Made by a program: the position numbers and the translations under genes
Part shown: in pieces, positions 5,923 to 11,440 of the stretch
How positions within the stretch are numbered: the stretch's first letter is position 1
How the letters are laid out: every line of letters begins with the position of its first letter
Assembly: GCA_002440805.1 (NCBI GenBank)
Contig: DJVD01000137.1
Span: forward strand, 8,732-20,171
Direction: 5' to 3'
Source of the DNA: Chloroflexi bacterium UBA6265
Lineage (GTDB): Bacteria > Chloroflexota > Chloroflexia > Thermomicrobiales > UBA6265
Length of the DNA: 11,440 nt
Notes under the pieces: model-generated
Told to the model about the DNA's origin: nothing
Database searches by the model: none
The model's input: the letters and a program-made list of their open reading frames with translations, nothing else

Positions 5923-7410
5923 ATGAGCAAGCGGTACAGGATCGGCATCGGCGGCATTGCGATTGAGAGCAGCACATTCTCGCCCCTCCCCAGCACCGCA
6001 GACAACTTTGTGCAGGAACGCGGCGACGAAATTGTCGCCAACTATCCGTATTTCGAGAACGGCACATTCGAAGGCCGGCAGGATGTCACATGGCTGGGTA
6101 CCCTGAAAGCGCGCTCAATCCCGGGCGGACCGATCACTGCCGATTCCTACGCCGCCATGAAGGGCGAACTGCTGGAACGCCTGCAGGCGATCCTGCCGCT
6201 GGATGGGTTCTTCTTCGATATTCACGGCGCCATGAGTGTGCTTGGGATGGACGATGCCGAGGGCGACCTCATTTCCGCGATCCGGGCACTGGTCGGGCCA
6301 GCTTGCATCATTTCCACCGGCATGGATTTGCATGGCAATGTCACCGAGACGCTGGTTGAGAACATCGATATCTTCACCGCCTATCGCGAGGCCCCGCACA
6401 TCGATGCCATGGAGCGGAAAGCCCAGGCAGTTCGGAACTTGCTCACTTGTCTCGATGAAGGCATTCGCCCGTATCGCGCCTGGGTGCGTATCCCCGTTGG
6501 ACTACCCGGCGAGAAGACATCCACATTCTGGGAACCTGGCAAAACCGTTTACGGAAAACTTGCAGAGAGCGACGGCGTGCCGGGTGTAATGGATGCCAGC
6601 CTCTGGGTGGGGTACGTATGGGCCGACCGGCCACGCAACAGTGCCACCACCGTTGTAACCGGTATTGATCCCGACGCCATCGCCGCCGAGGCGCGCAAGA
6701 TCGCCCAGCGCTACTGGGATGCTCGGAGGGCGTTCGATTTCGGGGTACCTACCGGCGATGCCGACTGGGCGATCGATACGGCGCTGGCCGCCGAGCGCAC
6801 GCCGGTGGTCATCAGCGATTCGGGCGATAACCCCACGGCTGGCGGTGCAGGTGATATCCCGATCGTGGCGACGAAGTTGTTGGAGCGTGAGGTGATCGCC
6901 AGTGGCGAAAAAACTGTCCTGCTGGCATCGCTGATGAACGCACGCGCAGTTCAAGTCGCCAAGGCGGCAGGCGTCGGCAGCGAAATCACCGTGACGCTGG
7001 GTGGCGTGAACGATCCGATCAACGGCTTCCCGATGGAAGTGACGGGTACCGTCCATTCCTTGCTGGAGAACGATGAGACCGGTGGTGACATCGCCATCAT
7101 CACGGTGGGCGGACTTCATATCATCGTACCGAGTCGCCGGATTCAATTCCCGCTGCCGGAAAGTTTCGACAAATTCGGTCTCGATCTCGCGACATTCGAT
7201 ATCATCGTCATCAAGATCGGCTACCTCGACCATGAGTGGGAGGAGCTGGCGCCGACGCGGTTGCTGGCATTGACGCCGGGTGCCGTAAACCAGGATATCG
7301 CCAACCTGCCATTCGAACGTATCCAGCGACCGATGTTCCCGTTCGACGCCGATATGGAGCAGCCAGACCTGACACCGCGCGTCTTCCAGCCAATAGGACA
7401 GGAGGCCTGA
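5923..7410 (+). CDS. M81 family (MlrC-type) metallopeptidase-like protein
   Basis: The 495-aa protein has the two-part layout of the MlrC family (N-terminal M81/DUF1485 part, C-terminal MlrC part) at normal length. The N-terminal part has GIAIESSTFSP, FDIHGAM (H101), STGMDLHGNVTET (D135, H137, N139) and YREAPHIDAMER (Y154, H159, D161). These are the conserved His/Asp sites thought to hold the metal. The second part has SDSGDNPTAGGAGD (299-311), counterpart of the family's DNPGGGxxGD loop. The name comes from microcystinase C, which cleaves the linearised toxin, but most members are of unknown substrate and many sit in peptide or amino-acid catabolic loci. There is no signal peptide, so it is predicted cytosolic. 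ATG 5923 is chosen because GAGGG (5912-5916) lies 6 nt upstream; a further upstream TTG is less likely. Its stop overlaps the next start (TGATG). Confidence 0.9.
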   Translation: MSKRYRIGIGGIAIESSTFSPLPSTADNFVQERGDEIVANYPYFENGTFEGRQDVTWLGTLKARSIPGGPITADSYAAMKGELLERLQAILPLDGFFFDIHGAMSVLGMDDAEGDLISAIRALVGPACIISTGMDLHGNVTETLVENIDIFTAYREAPHIDAMERKAQAVRNLLTCLDEGIRPYRAWVRIPVGLPGEKTSTFWEPGKTVYGKLAESDGVPGVMDASLWVGYVWADRPRNSATTVVTGIDPDAIAAEARKIAQRYWDARRAFDFGVPTGDADWAIDTALAAERTPVVISDSGDNPTAGGAGDIPIVATKLLEREVIASGEKTVLLASLMNARAVQVAKAAGVGSEITVTLGGVNDPINGFPMEVTGTVHSLLENDETGGDIAIITVGGLHIIVPSRRIQFPLPESFDKFGLDLATFDIIVIKIGYLDHEWEELAPTRLLALTPGAVNQDIANLPFERIQRPMFPFDADMEQPDLTPRVFQPIGQEA

Positions 7411-8192
7411 TGCGATACACCTTGCTACGCAACGCGACGGCGCTGCTGGAGTATGGTGGCAAACGCCTGTTAATTGATCCATCGCTGGATCCGGCTGGAG
7501 CGCGTCCGGCGATTGCGAACACCCTGAACCAGCGTCCGAACCCGCTGGTCGAGTTGCCGTCGATTTGGAAGCAGTCGATTTCTGACCTTGACGCGTGCCT
7601 GGTCACGCATCTGCATCAGGATCACTTCGATGCCACGGGGGCAAGGGTGATCCCAACGAATACACTCATGCTCGCCCAACCAGAAGACGTTGCAACGTTG
7701 ACTGAGCGAGGATTCTCCCTCGTCATGGCTGTCGATCCGGACGCGGAGCTGCGAGGTATTTCGGTTCGGCGCACGCCGGCCAGCCATGGAAGCGGCGACA
7801 TCGCCAGGGCAATGGCACCCGTCTCCGGATTCGTGCTGCGTACAAACGGTGAGCCGGTTGTCTATATCGCGGGCGACACCATCTGGTACGACGATGTGGA
7901 AAGGGTGATCGCGCAGGAGCAGCCCGACGTTATCATCGTGAATGCGAGCGGCGCGAGTTTCCTGCAGGGCGGGCCGATTGTCATGACTGCGGAAGACGTG
8001 GCACAGGTACGGCGGGCAGCGCCAATGGCCACCATCGTCGTGGTGCACCTCGAGGCGATCAATCACTGCCATGAAACACGAGCGTATTACCGGCAGCGAT
8101 TACCAGAGCTTGGCGTGAATTTGTCCGCAACGCTGATTCCGGAGAACGGCGAGGCTGTGGAAATTGCCAACGTAGGTGAGGCTAGCGTTTGA
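7410..8192 (+). CDS. Metallo-beta-lactamase-fold hydrolase, UlaG/L-ascorbate-6-phosphate-lactonase-like
   Basis: The 260-aa protein starts within the upstream stop (TGATG) with AGGAGG (7400-7405) 4 nt before it. It shows the metal site of the superfamily in order: HLHQDHFD (H67, H69, D71, H72), ASHG (H126), AGDT (D156) and a distal His in VVHLEAINHCHE (H213 or H219). The N-terminal NATALLEYGGKRLLIDP is the usual opening of the UlaG-like branch (TxxLxxxGxxLLxDP). Members hydrolyse lactones, phosphodiesters or other esters; the substrate here is unknown. Tight coupling to the MlrC-family gene suggests the two act on the same compound, perhaps in sequence. The last 11 bp overlap the convergent small gene at 8182-8448. 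Confidence 0.88.
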   Translation: MRYTLLRNATALLEYGGKRLLIDPSLDPAGARPAIANTLNQRPNPLVELPSIWKQSISDLDACLVTHLHQDHFDATGARVIPTNTLMLAQPEDVATLTERGFSLVMAVDPDAELRGISVRRTPASHGSGDIARAMAPVSGFVLRTNGEPVVYIAGDTIWYDDVERVIAQEQPDVIIVNASGASFLQGGPIVMTAEDVAQVRRAAPMATIVVVHLEAINHCHETRAYYRQRLPELGVNLSATLIPENGEAVEIANVGEASV

Positions 8193-8448
8193 TATCGGCG
8201 CGAGGAACAGGTGGTGAACCCTCTTCTCCGCGTACCAGGCCGATGAGCATATTCTGATTCTCAATCATGATCAGGCGAAGACTGTCGAGGTAGGTCAACA
8301 CATCAAACAATTCGGCGCCCTCGAAATGCTCCACGCCGTACGCGAGTTCGCCACATTCCTTCAATGCGTTTACCAGCAGTTGTCGGGCTCGCTGCTCCTT
8401 GAGTTCATTTGGCAGCGGGTCACCAGGCTCTGCGTGTTCATACGGCAT
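8182..8448 (-). CDS. Small hypothetical protein, 88 aa, helical
   Basis: I do not recognise the family. The case for a real gene is the strong ribosome site GGGAGGA followed after about 8 nt by ATG at 8448, and a protein-like composition. The core RARQLLVNALKECGELAYG, then FDVLTYLDSLRLIMIENQNMLIGLV (about residues 48-72), reads as amphipathic helices with acidic flanks, and the Pro-rich C-terminus (GSPPVPRADIKR) looks unstructured. There is no signal peptide or clear membrane span. The gene follows asd on the same strand but is cut off from it by the terminator at 8486-8529. I find no convincing promoter in the roughly 40 bp left, so it may depend on terminator read-through. Its stop lies inside the end of the convergent MBL-fold gene. 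Confidence 0.65.
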   Translation of the reverse strand: MPYEHAEPGDPLPNELKEQRARQLLVNALKECGELAYGVEHFEGAELFDVLTYLDSLRLIMIENQNMLIGLVRGEEGSPPVPRADIKR

Positions 8449-8485
8449 TGTTAGTTCCTCCCAGGTACATTTGTAGCAATGATAC

Positions 8486-8529
8486 CGCCAAAAAGCGCCG
8501 ACCCAAACCCGGTTCGGCGCTTTTTGGCG
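8486..8529. terminator. Rho-independent terminator after asd (16-bp perfect hairpin)
   Basis: CGCCAAAAAGCGCCGA (8486-8501) and TCGGCGCTTTTTGGCG (8514-8529) are perfect complements around a 12-nt loop. The inner GC stem followed by five T residues forms a standard terminator on the minus strand, 17 bp after the asd stop. The symmetry means it can also stop plus-strand transcription running on from the MlrC/MBL operon. Confidence 0.88.
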
Positions 8530-8545
8530 ATTGAACTATGGCCCA

Positions 8546-9604
8546 CTAGATGTTGAGCAGTCCTTGCTCTTTCAGGAGTTCGGCATTCAGGATACCGGCC
8601 CCGGCCGCACCGCGGATCGTATTATGGCCGAGCAAGACGTACTTGATCCCCAGGACCGGGCAGGGGCGGACGCGCCCGACAACGGAGGCCATGCCACGCT
8701 CTGTGTCACGATCGAGTTGGGGCTGGGGTCGATTCTCCTCGCGACGGACAACGATCGGTCGCTTGGGTGCACTTGGCAGGCCGTACTCCTGCGGCAGTCC
8801 CCGGAATGCTTCAAATGCGGCAATCACTTCCTCGGGCGATACTTCCCGCCCCAGGCTCACCGAGGCGCATTCAGTATGGCCATCACGAACCGGCACGCGA
8901 TTGCAGTGGGCGGAGAGCACGAAATCAGCATTTTGGAAACCGGCCGAGGTATAGGTCCCGAGCATTTTCATGGCTTCGGTCTCCATTTTTTCTTCCTCGC
9001 TGCCGATGAAGGGCACCACGTTATCGATCATATCGAGGCTTGGCACACCCGGATAACCAGCCCCGGAAACCGCCTGTAATGTGGTGACCAGCACCGATTT
9101 CAGTCCAAATGCGTCCTGTAGCGGCTTCAGCGTGAGCGCGAGGTGCATGACCGAGCAGTTGGAGTTGGTGGTGATGAATCCCTTCCACCCACGATTTACC
9201 TGCTGGGTTTTAATCGCCGCCAGGTGATCGGCGTTCACTTCCGGGATAATCAGCGGCACATCCGGTTCCATGCGATGCGTGGCGGTATTGGAGACGACAG
9301 CGATGCCACTGGCCGCCAATCGACCTTCGATCTCCTCAGCGACCTCGCTTGGCAAGCCAGAGAATGCCAGGGGACTCTGCAGTTCGGCGTTGTAATCCAG
9401 CACCGTCAGGTTGCGCACGCCCTCCGGCATGTCCGCGCCCAGGCGCCACACGGTGGCGTCCTCGTACTTCTTGCCGGCGCTGCGCTCGCTGGCCACAAGT
9501 TCGGCCACGCGAAACCAGGGATGGTCCTGCAGCAGTTGAATAAACCGCTGACCCACATTGCCTGTGGCGCCAAGAATCGCGACTGGAATCCGGTTATCAG
9601 TCAT
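8546..9604 (-). CDS. asd: Aspartate-semialdehyde dehydrogenase, archaeal/fungal-type
   Basis: It reduces aspartyl-4-phosphate to aspartate semialdehyde with NADPH, the step after aspartate kinase on the way to Lys, Met, Thr and Ile. The 352-aa protein has the NADP loop GATGNVGQ (12-19), the catalytic Cys150 in TTNSNCSVM, and the substrate-binding/acid-base block RVPVRDGHTE with H243. The TTNSNCS context and the length fit the archaeal/fungal-type branch rather than the E. coli type. The start at 9604 is chosen because GGGAGGA (9611-9617 on the complement) lies 6-7 nt upstream; a GTG at 9625 would put that site inside the gene. It follows lysC after 24 bp and ends before a strong hairpin terminator, so lysC-asd is an operon. 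Confidence 0.96.
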   Translation of the reverse strand: MTDNRIPVAILGATGNVGQRFIQLLQDHPWFRVAELVASERSAGKKYEDATVWRLGADMPEGVRNLTVLDYNAELQSPLAFSGLPSEVAEEIEGRLAASGIAVVSNTATHRMEPDVPLIIPEVNADHLAAIKTQQVNRGWKGFITTNSNCSVMHLALTLKPLQDAFGLKSVLVTTLQAVSGAGYPGVPSLDMIDNVVPFIGSEEEKMETEAMKMLGTYTSAGFQNADFVLSAHCNRVPVRDGHTECASVSLGREVSPEEVIAAFEAFRGLPQEYGLPSAPKRPIVVRREENRPQPQLDRDTERGMASVVGRVRPCPVLGIKYVLLGHNTIRGAAGAGILNAELLKEQGLLNI

Positions 9605-9624
9605 TACTCGTCCTCCCGTATGCA

Positions 9625-9650
9625 CGAGCTACCCAACCTGGTAGGGCTCG
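9625..9650 (-). other. Intercistronic stem-loop spanning the lysC stop codon, just before the asd ribosome site
   Basis: CGAGCTACC (9625-9633) pairs with GGTAG and CTCG (9640-9644, 9647-9650), giving nine base pairs with a 2-nt bulge and a 6-nt loop. The lysC stop codon is inside the stem, and the asd Shine-Dalgarno sequence begins 7 bases beyond it. It could protect an RNA end or tune asd translation according to ribosomes finishing lysC. The role is inferred. Confidence 0.4.
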
Positions 9651-11068
9651 TTGATCATTCCCCGACGTTTGTTGCTATTGCGCCGATTCGCCCGCGAACT
9701 CCCGATGAGACCATCGTGGACCACTTGCACTGCCCGGTCTGCATCGTCTTCTGGTACCACGACCACCATGGCAGCATTACTGCTTTGCTGGCTGGCATTC
9801 AACACTGGCACATTTGCCCGGCTCAGCACGGCGAGGAATTGGGCCAGCATCGCCGGTGTGTTGGCGGCACCTTCACCTACCGCGGCGACCACAGCGACGT
9901 TGTCTAGACAGGTGATCTCTACTTCCAGGTCCTCCAGTGCTGAGTTTAGCCGGGCCACAAACACGTCGCAGCCGGACGTCAGCGTATCGAGGATGAACGT
10001 CATGCTCCGGCGTGAACTGGACTGTTGCACCGAGATGATCTCAACGCGGTCCTCGTGCAACTGATGGAACACGGTGGACGATGCTGCCGCGAGGTCTTCG
10101 AGCTCGGGGACATCTACCGTTAACATCGTCAGGCCCTTCAGGGCGGTGGTGGCCTTGATGCGTTGGCTTTGGCCACCCGGACGCACCACAGTGCCCGCAT
10201 TGGTTGGCTGGAATGTGCTGAGGATGCGGACCGGGATGTCGGCCTGCACGGCGGGTCGGATGGTGCGCGGGTGCAAGACCTTGGCACCAAAGTGAGCCAA
10301 TTCCTGGGCTTCGTCGTAGGTGACATCGGGAATAACGCGGGCAGTGCTCACCTTGCGCGGATCGGCGCTGAGCATGCCCGGCACATCGGTCCAGATCTGG
10401 ACTTCGCTGGCATCGAGTGCGGCCCCGAGCAGGGTGGCGCTGTAATCCGAGCCCCCGCGGCCCAGCGTGGTCGTTGAGCCATCGGGAGCACACCCGATGA
10501 AGCCGGTGCACACAACCGTGGAGCCGGCATCGAGCAATGGCTGCACGTTGTCGGCCGCGAGTTGACGGGTGCGAGCCTTGTCCGGCCGCGCGGAGCCATG
10601 GCGACCGTCGGTTGCGAGCACGGTATCTGTGAACACCGCTTCGGCTGGTGTGCCCATATCGCGCACGGTGGCGGCCATCATCGTGGCCATGATTTTTTCG
10701 CCGTGGGATACCAATTTGTCGGAGAGCTGGGGGCTGAACTCGTGCGCCTGCTCGATATCGTGGAGGGTGGCATCGAGCGATGCGTGGAGGTGATCCACTG
10801 CCGCCCGGGTTTGCAGGCGAATCGTCTCGTCGCCCAGGCCGGCCAAAACGTTGCTGTGTTTGGCGTGGATGGCCGTAACAGCCCGGTGCCGGGCTTCTGC
10901 AGTGGCTGAGGCGGCGGCATTGCCGGCCTCGAGCAACAAATTGGTGACCCCACCACAGGCGGAGACCACGATCACGTTGGCGCCGGACTTGGTGAGCGCA
11001 ATTCGGGCGCTTTCCCGTACCCTGCGCGCATCACCGACGGACGTGCCGCCAAATTTCATAACCAGCAT
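9629..11068 (-). CDS. lysC: Aspartate kinase (monofunctional, two ACT domains)
   Basis: It phosphorylates aspartate on the beta-carboxyl, the committed step of the aspartate family. The 479-aa protein shows the kinase motifs in order: MKFGGTSVG (4-12), KLVSHGEK with S121 and E124, FTDTVLATDGRHGSA, GRGGSDYSA (203-211) and IWTDVPGML (225-233). From about residue 310 two ACT-like repeats follow (LTMLTVDVPELEDLAAASSTVF..., then VAVVAAVGEGAANTPAMLAQFLAVL), as used for allosteric inhibition by pathway end products. There is no homoserine dehydrogenase domain. The last 20 or so residues are a basic tail (SSRANRRNSNKRRG) beyond the usual end. The start at 11068 has AAGGA 8 nt upstream. Transcription appears controlled by an attenuator upstream with a Met/Thr/Ile-rich leader peptide (11167-11344). 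Confidence 0.96.
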   Translation of the reverse strand: MLVMKFGGTSVGDARRVRESARIALTKSGANVIVVSACGGVTNLLLEAGNAAASATAEARHRAVTAIHAKHSNVLAGLGDETIRLQTRAAVDHLHASLDATLHDIEQAHEFSPQLSDKLVSHGEKIMATMMAATVRDMGTPAEAVFTDTVLATDGRHGSARPDKARTRQLAADNVQPLLDAGSTVVCTGFIGCAPDGSTTTLGRGGSDYSATLLGAALDASEVQIWTDVPGMLSADPRKVSTARVIPDVTYDEAQELAHFGAKVLHPRTIRPAVQADIPVRILSTFQPTNAGTVVRPGGQSQRIKATTALKGLTMLTVDVPELEDLAAASSTVFHQLHEDRVEIISVQQSSSRRSMTFILDTLTSGCDVFVARLNSALEDLEVEITCLDNVAVVAAVGEGAANTPAMLAQFLAVLSRANVPVLNASQQSSNAAMVVVVPEDDADRAVQVVHDGLIGSSRANRRNSNKRRGMINEPYQVG

Positions 11069-11093
11069 ACGTTGCTTCCTTTACACCGCCGAA

Positions 11094-11112
11094 GCTTCCA
11101 CAAGGTGGAGGC
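11094..11112 (-). other. Stem-loop in the lysC 5' leader between attenuator and ribosome site
   Basis: GCTTCCAC (11094-11101) and GTGGAGGC (11105-11112) pair at seven of eight positions around a 3-nt loop. It sits about 12 nt from the lysC ribosome-binding site. It has no U tract, so it is not a terminator. The remaining leader between this and the attenuator shows nothing I can name. Confidence 0.35.
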
Positions 11113-11166
11113 ATCCGGAATTTGTTATCGGTAGTTCAGGCAGCGTCGTTGCTGTCGATCGGGCAC

Positions 11167-11193
11167 AAAAAAACGGAAGCCTCTTCGCTCCCG
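11167..11193 (-). terminator. Attenuator terminator upstream of lysC
   Basis: Read on the minus strand, CGGGAGC (11193-11187), loop GAAGAG, and GCTTCCG (11180-11174) form a 7-bp stem with one G-U pair, followed at once by seven T residues (11173-11167). This is a standard intrinsic terminator placed about 100 bp before the lysC start and inside its leader, with no gene ending nearby except the leader peptide. The competing segment ACGGAA (11206-11201) can also pair with TTCCGT (11178-11173). Confidence 0.8.
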
Positions 11194-11255
11194 CCTGCCG
11201 TTCCGTGGTTGTTACTGACTCAATGCGATGTCAGCGAACATCCGGCTCGGCAGGC
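11193..11255 (-). promoter_or_regulatory. Antiterminator pairing of the lysC attenuator
   Basis: On the minus strand GCCTGCCG (11255-11248, codons 30-33 of the leader peptide) is a perfect 8-bp complement of CGGCAGGC (11200-11193). The second segment runs into the 5' arm of the terminator, sharing its first base. GCT upstream can additionally pair with AGC of that arm across a small internal loop. A ribosome held on the Thr/Ile codons 22-27 would leave this segment free to pair. A ribosome reaching the stop codon would cover part of it and favour the terminator. The pairing is seen; the switching is inferred from known attenuators. Confidence 0.65.
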
Positions 11256-11344
11256 CAGCAAATAGTAGTCTCAATAATGGTCACCATCATCGAGGGATCT
11301 ATTGGCATATCCATACCGGTGGTGTTCGCAAAGCTGCTCTTCAT
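11231..11344 (-). CDS. Leader peptide of the lysC-asd operon, rich in Met, Thr and Ile codons
   Basis: It is 37 codons from ATG (11344-11342) to TGA (11233-11231), with an in-frame GTG directly before the ATG. An in-frame stop seven codons upstream rules out a larger gene. The peptide has Thr at 8, 9, 22, 26 and 27, Met at 1, 11, 13, 19 and 20, and Ile at 15, 23, 24 and 28. Thirteen of residues 8-28 are thus Met, Thr or Ile, ending in the run MMVTIIETTI (19-28). All three are made from aspartate through lysC and asd. The layout parallels the thr operon leader of enterobacteria, which is rich in Thr and Ile codons. The peptide itself probably has no function beyond ribosome stalling. No Shine-Dalgarno sequence is seen; the predicted transcription start lies within about 4 nt of the ATG, so translation is probably leaderless. 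Confidence 0.75.
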   Translation of the reverse strand: MKSSFANTTGMDMPIDPSMMVTIIETTICWPAEPDVR

Positions 11345-11353
11345 CACTCGTTC

Positions 11354-11382
11354 ACTATAGGGTCACGGCCCGGCGATTGCAA
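11354..11382 (-). promoter_or_regulatory. Promoter of the lysC-asd operon
   Basis: On the minus strand TTGCAA (11382-11377, 4 of 6) is separated by exactly 17 bp from TATAGT (11359-11354, 5 of 6). The predicted start is 11347 or 11348, at the GTG just before the leader-peptide ATG. Upstream, TGTGC-CT-GCACA (11402-11413) is a short inverted repeat that could bind an activator or repressor. Beyond that, to the window end, I see no gene. Confidence 0.65.
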
Positions 11383-11440
11383 GGTTTTTCACGATCTCAC
11401 GTGTGCCTGCACAAGATGAGGTCACCGGACCAGGCCTGGA

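Noticed and set aside
6502..7482. Long minus-strand ORF (326 codons) opposite the MlrC-family gene
   Set aside because: It lies antisense to clear M81 motifs, has no ribosome site or recognisable domain, and its composition is rich in Arg/His/Cys as expected of a shadow frame.
9143..9907. Plus-strand ORF (254 codons) across asd and lysC
   Set aside because: It overlaps two strongly supported genes on the other strand and has no motifs of its own.
11069..11348. Lysine riboswitch or T-box in the lysC leader
   Set aside because: Neither the conserved lysine-riboswitch core segments nor the T-box sequence (AGGGTGG with ACCGCG) can be found in the leader; the short ORF plus terminator explains the region better.
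11430..11439. Perfect palindrome CCAGGCCTGG at the window edge
   Set aside because: It is a 10-bp GC-rich palindrome with no spacing or partner to suggest function, and the context is cut off.
1..11440. CRISPR array, insertion sequence, tRNA, rRNA or origin
   Set aside because: No repeat-spacer series, terminal repeats with transposase, cloverleaf or rRNA-like segment is seen on either strand.

Overview
The window carries bacterial chromosomal DNA of moderately high GC content. It is densely packed with housekeeping-type genes and shows no mobile element, CRISPR array, tRNA or rRNA. Several features would fit a Chloroflexota/Thermomicrobia-like organism: an archaeal/fungal-type aspartate-semialdehyde dehydrogenase, an M81/MlrC-family protein, a DUF1992 protein, and a predicted nearly leaderless transcript. 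This placement is a guess from gene content and style; nothing in the window fixes the taxonomy.

Left part (1-2100): the 3' end of an amidase-signature enzyme (+) and a YghZ-type aldo/keto reductase (-) converge on a shared perfect hairpin terminator. The reductase starts in a roughly 200-bp divergent control region. That region holds a consensus-like promoter for it and, facing the other way, a promoter plus the palindrome AGAAC-TTTT-GTTCT for a small operon.

Middle (2100-8192, all +): the first unit is a 72-aa putative zinc-binding protein followed by a protein with a sigma-70 region-2-like segment and no recognisable region 4. The second is a translationally coupled set: a cystathionine gamma-synthase/lyase-type PLP enzyme, a DUF1992 protein and a DprA-like protein, joined by ATGA overlaps. 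The third is a coupled pair: an M81/MlrC-family protein and an UlaG-like metallo-beta-lactamase-fold protein, joined by TGATG.

Right part (8182-11440, all -): lysC (aspartate kinase) and asd (aspartate-semialdehyde dehydrogenase) form an operon. It ends in a 16-bp perfect hairpin terminator, followed by a small unknown gene. Upstream of lysC is what looks like a complete transcription attenuator. In order it has a promoter (TTGCAA-17-TATAGT), a 37-codon leader peptide that starts almost at the predicted transcription start and is crowded with Met, Thr and Ile codons (13 of residues 8-28), an 8-bp antiterminator pairing, and a 7-bp stem with seven U residues. Met, Thr and Ile are all end products of the pathway that lysC and asd open, so the leader is positioned to sense them.

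Together the window links the head of the aspartate family pathway (lysC-asd) with a transsulfuration/methionine-type enzyme on the other strand. The lysC attenuator is the most notable element. The sigma-like/zinc-protein operon with its SOS-box-like palindrome is second.
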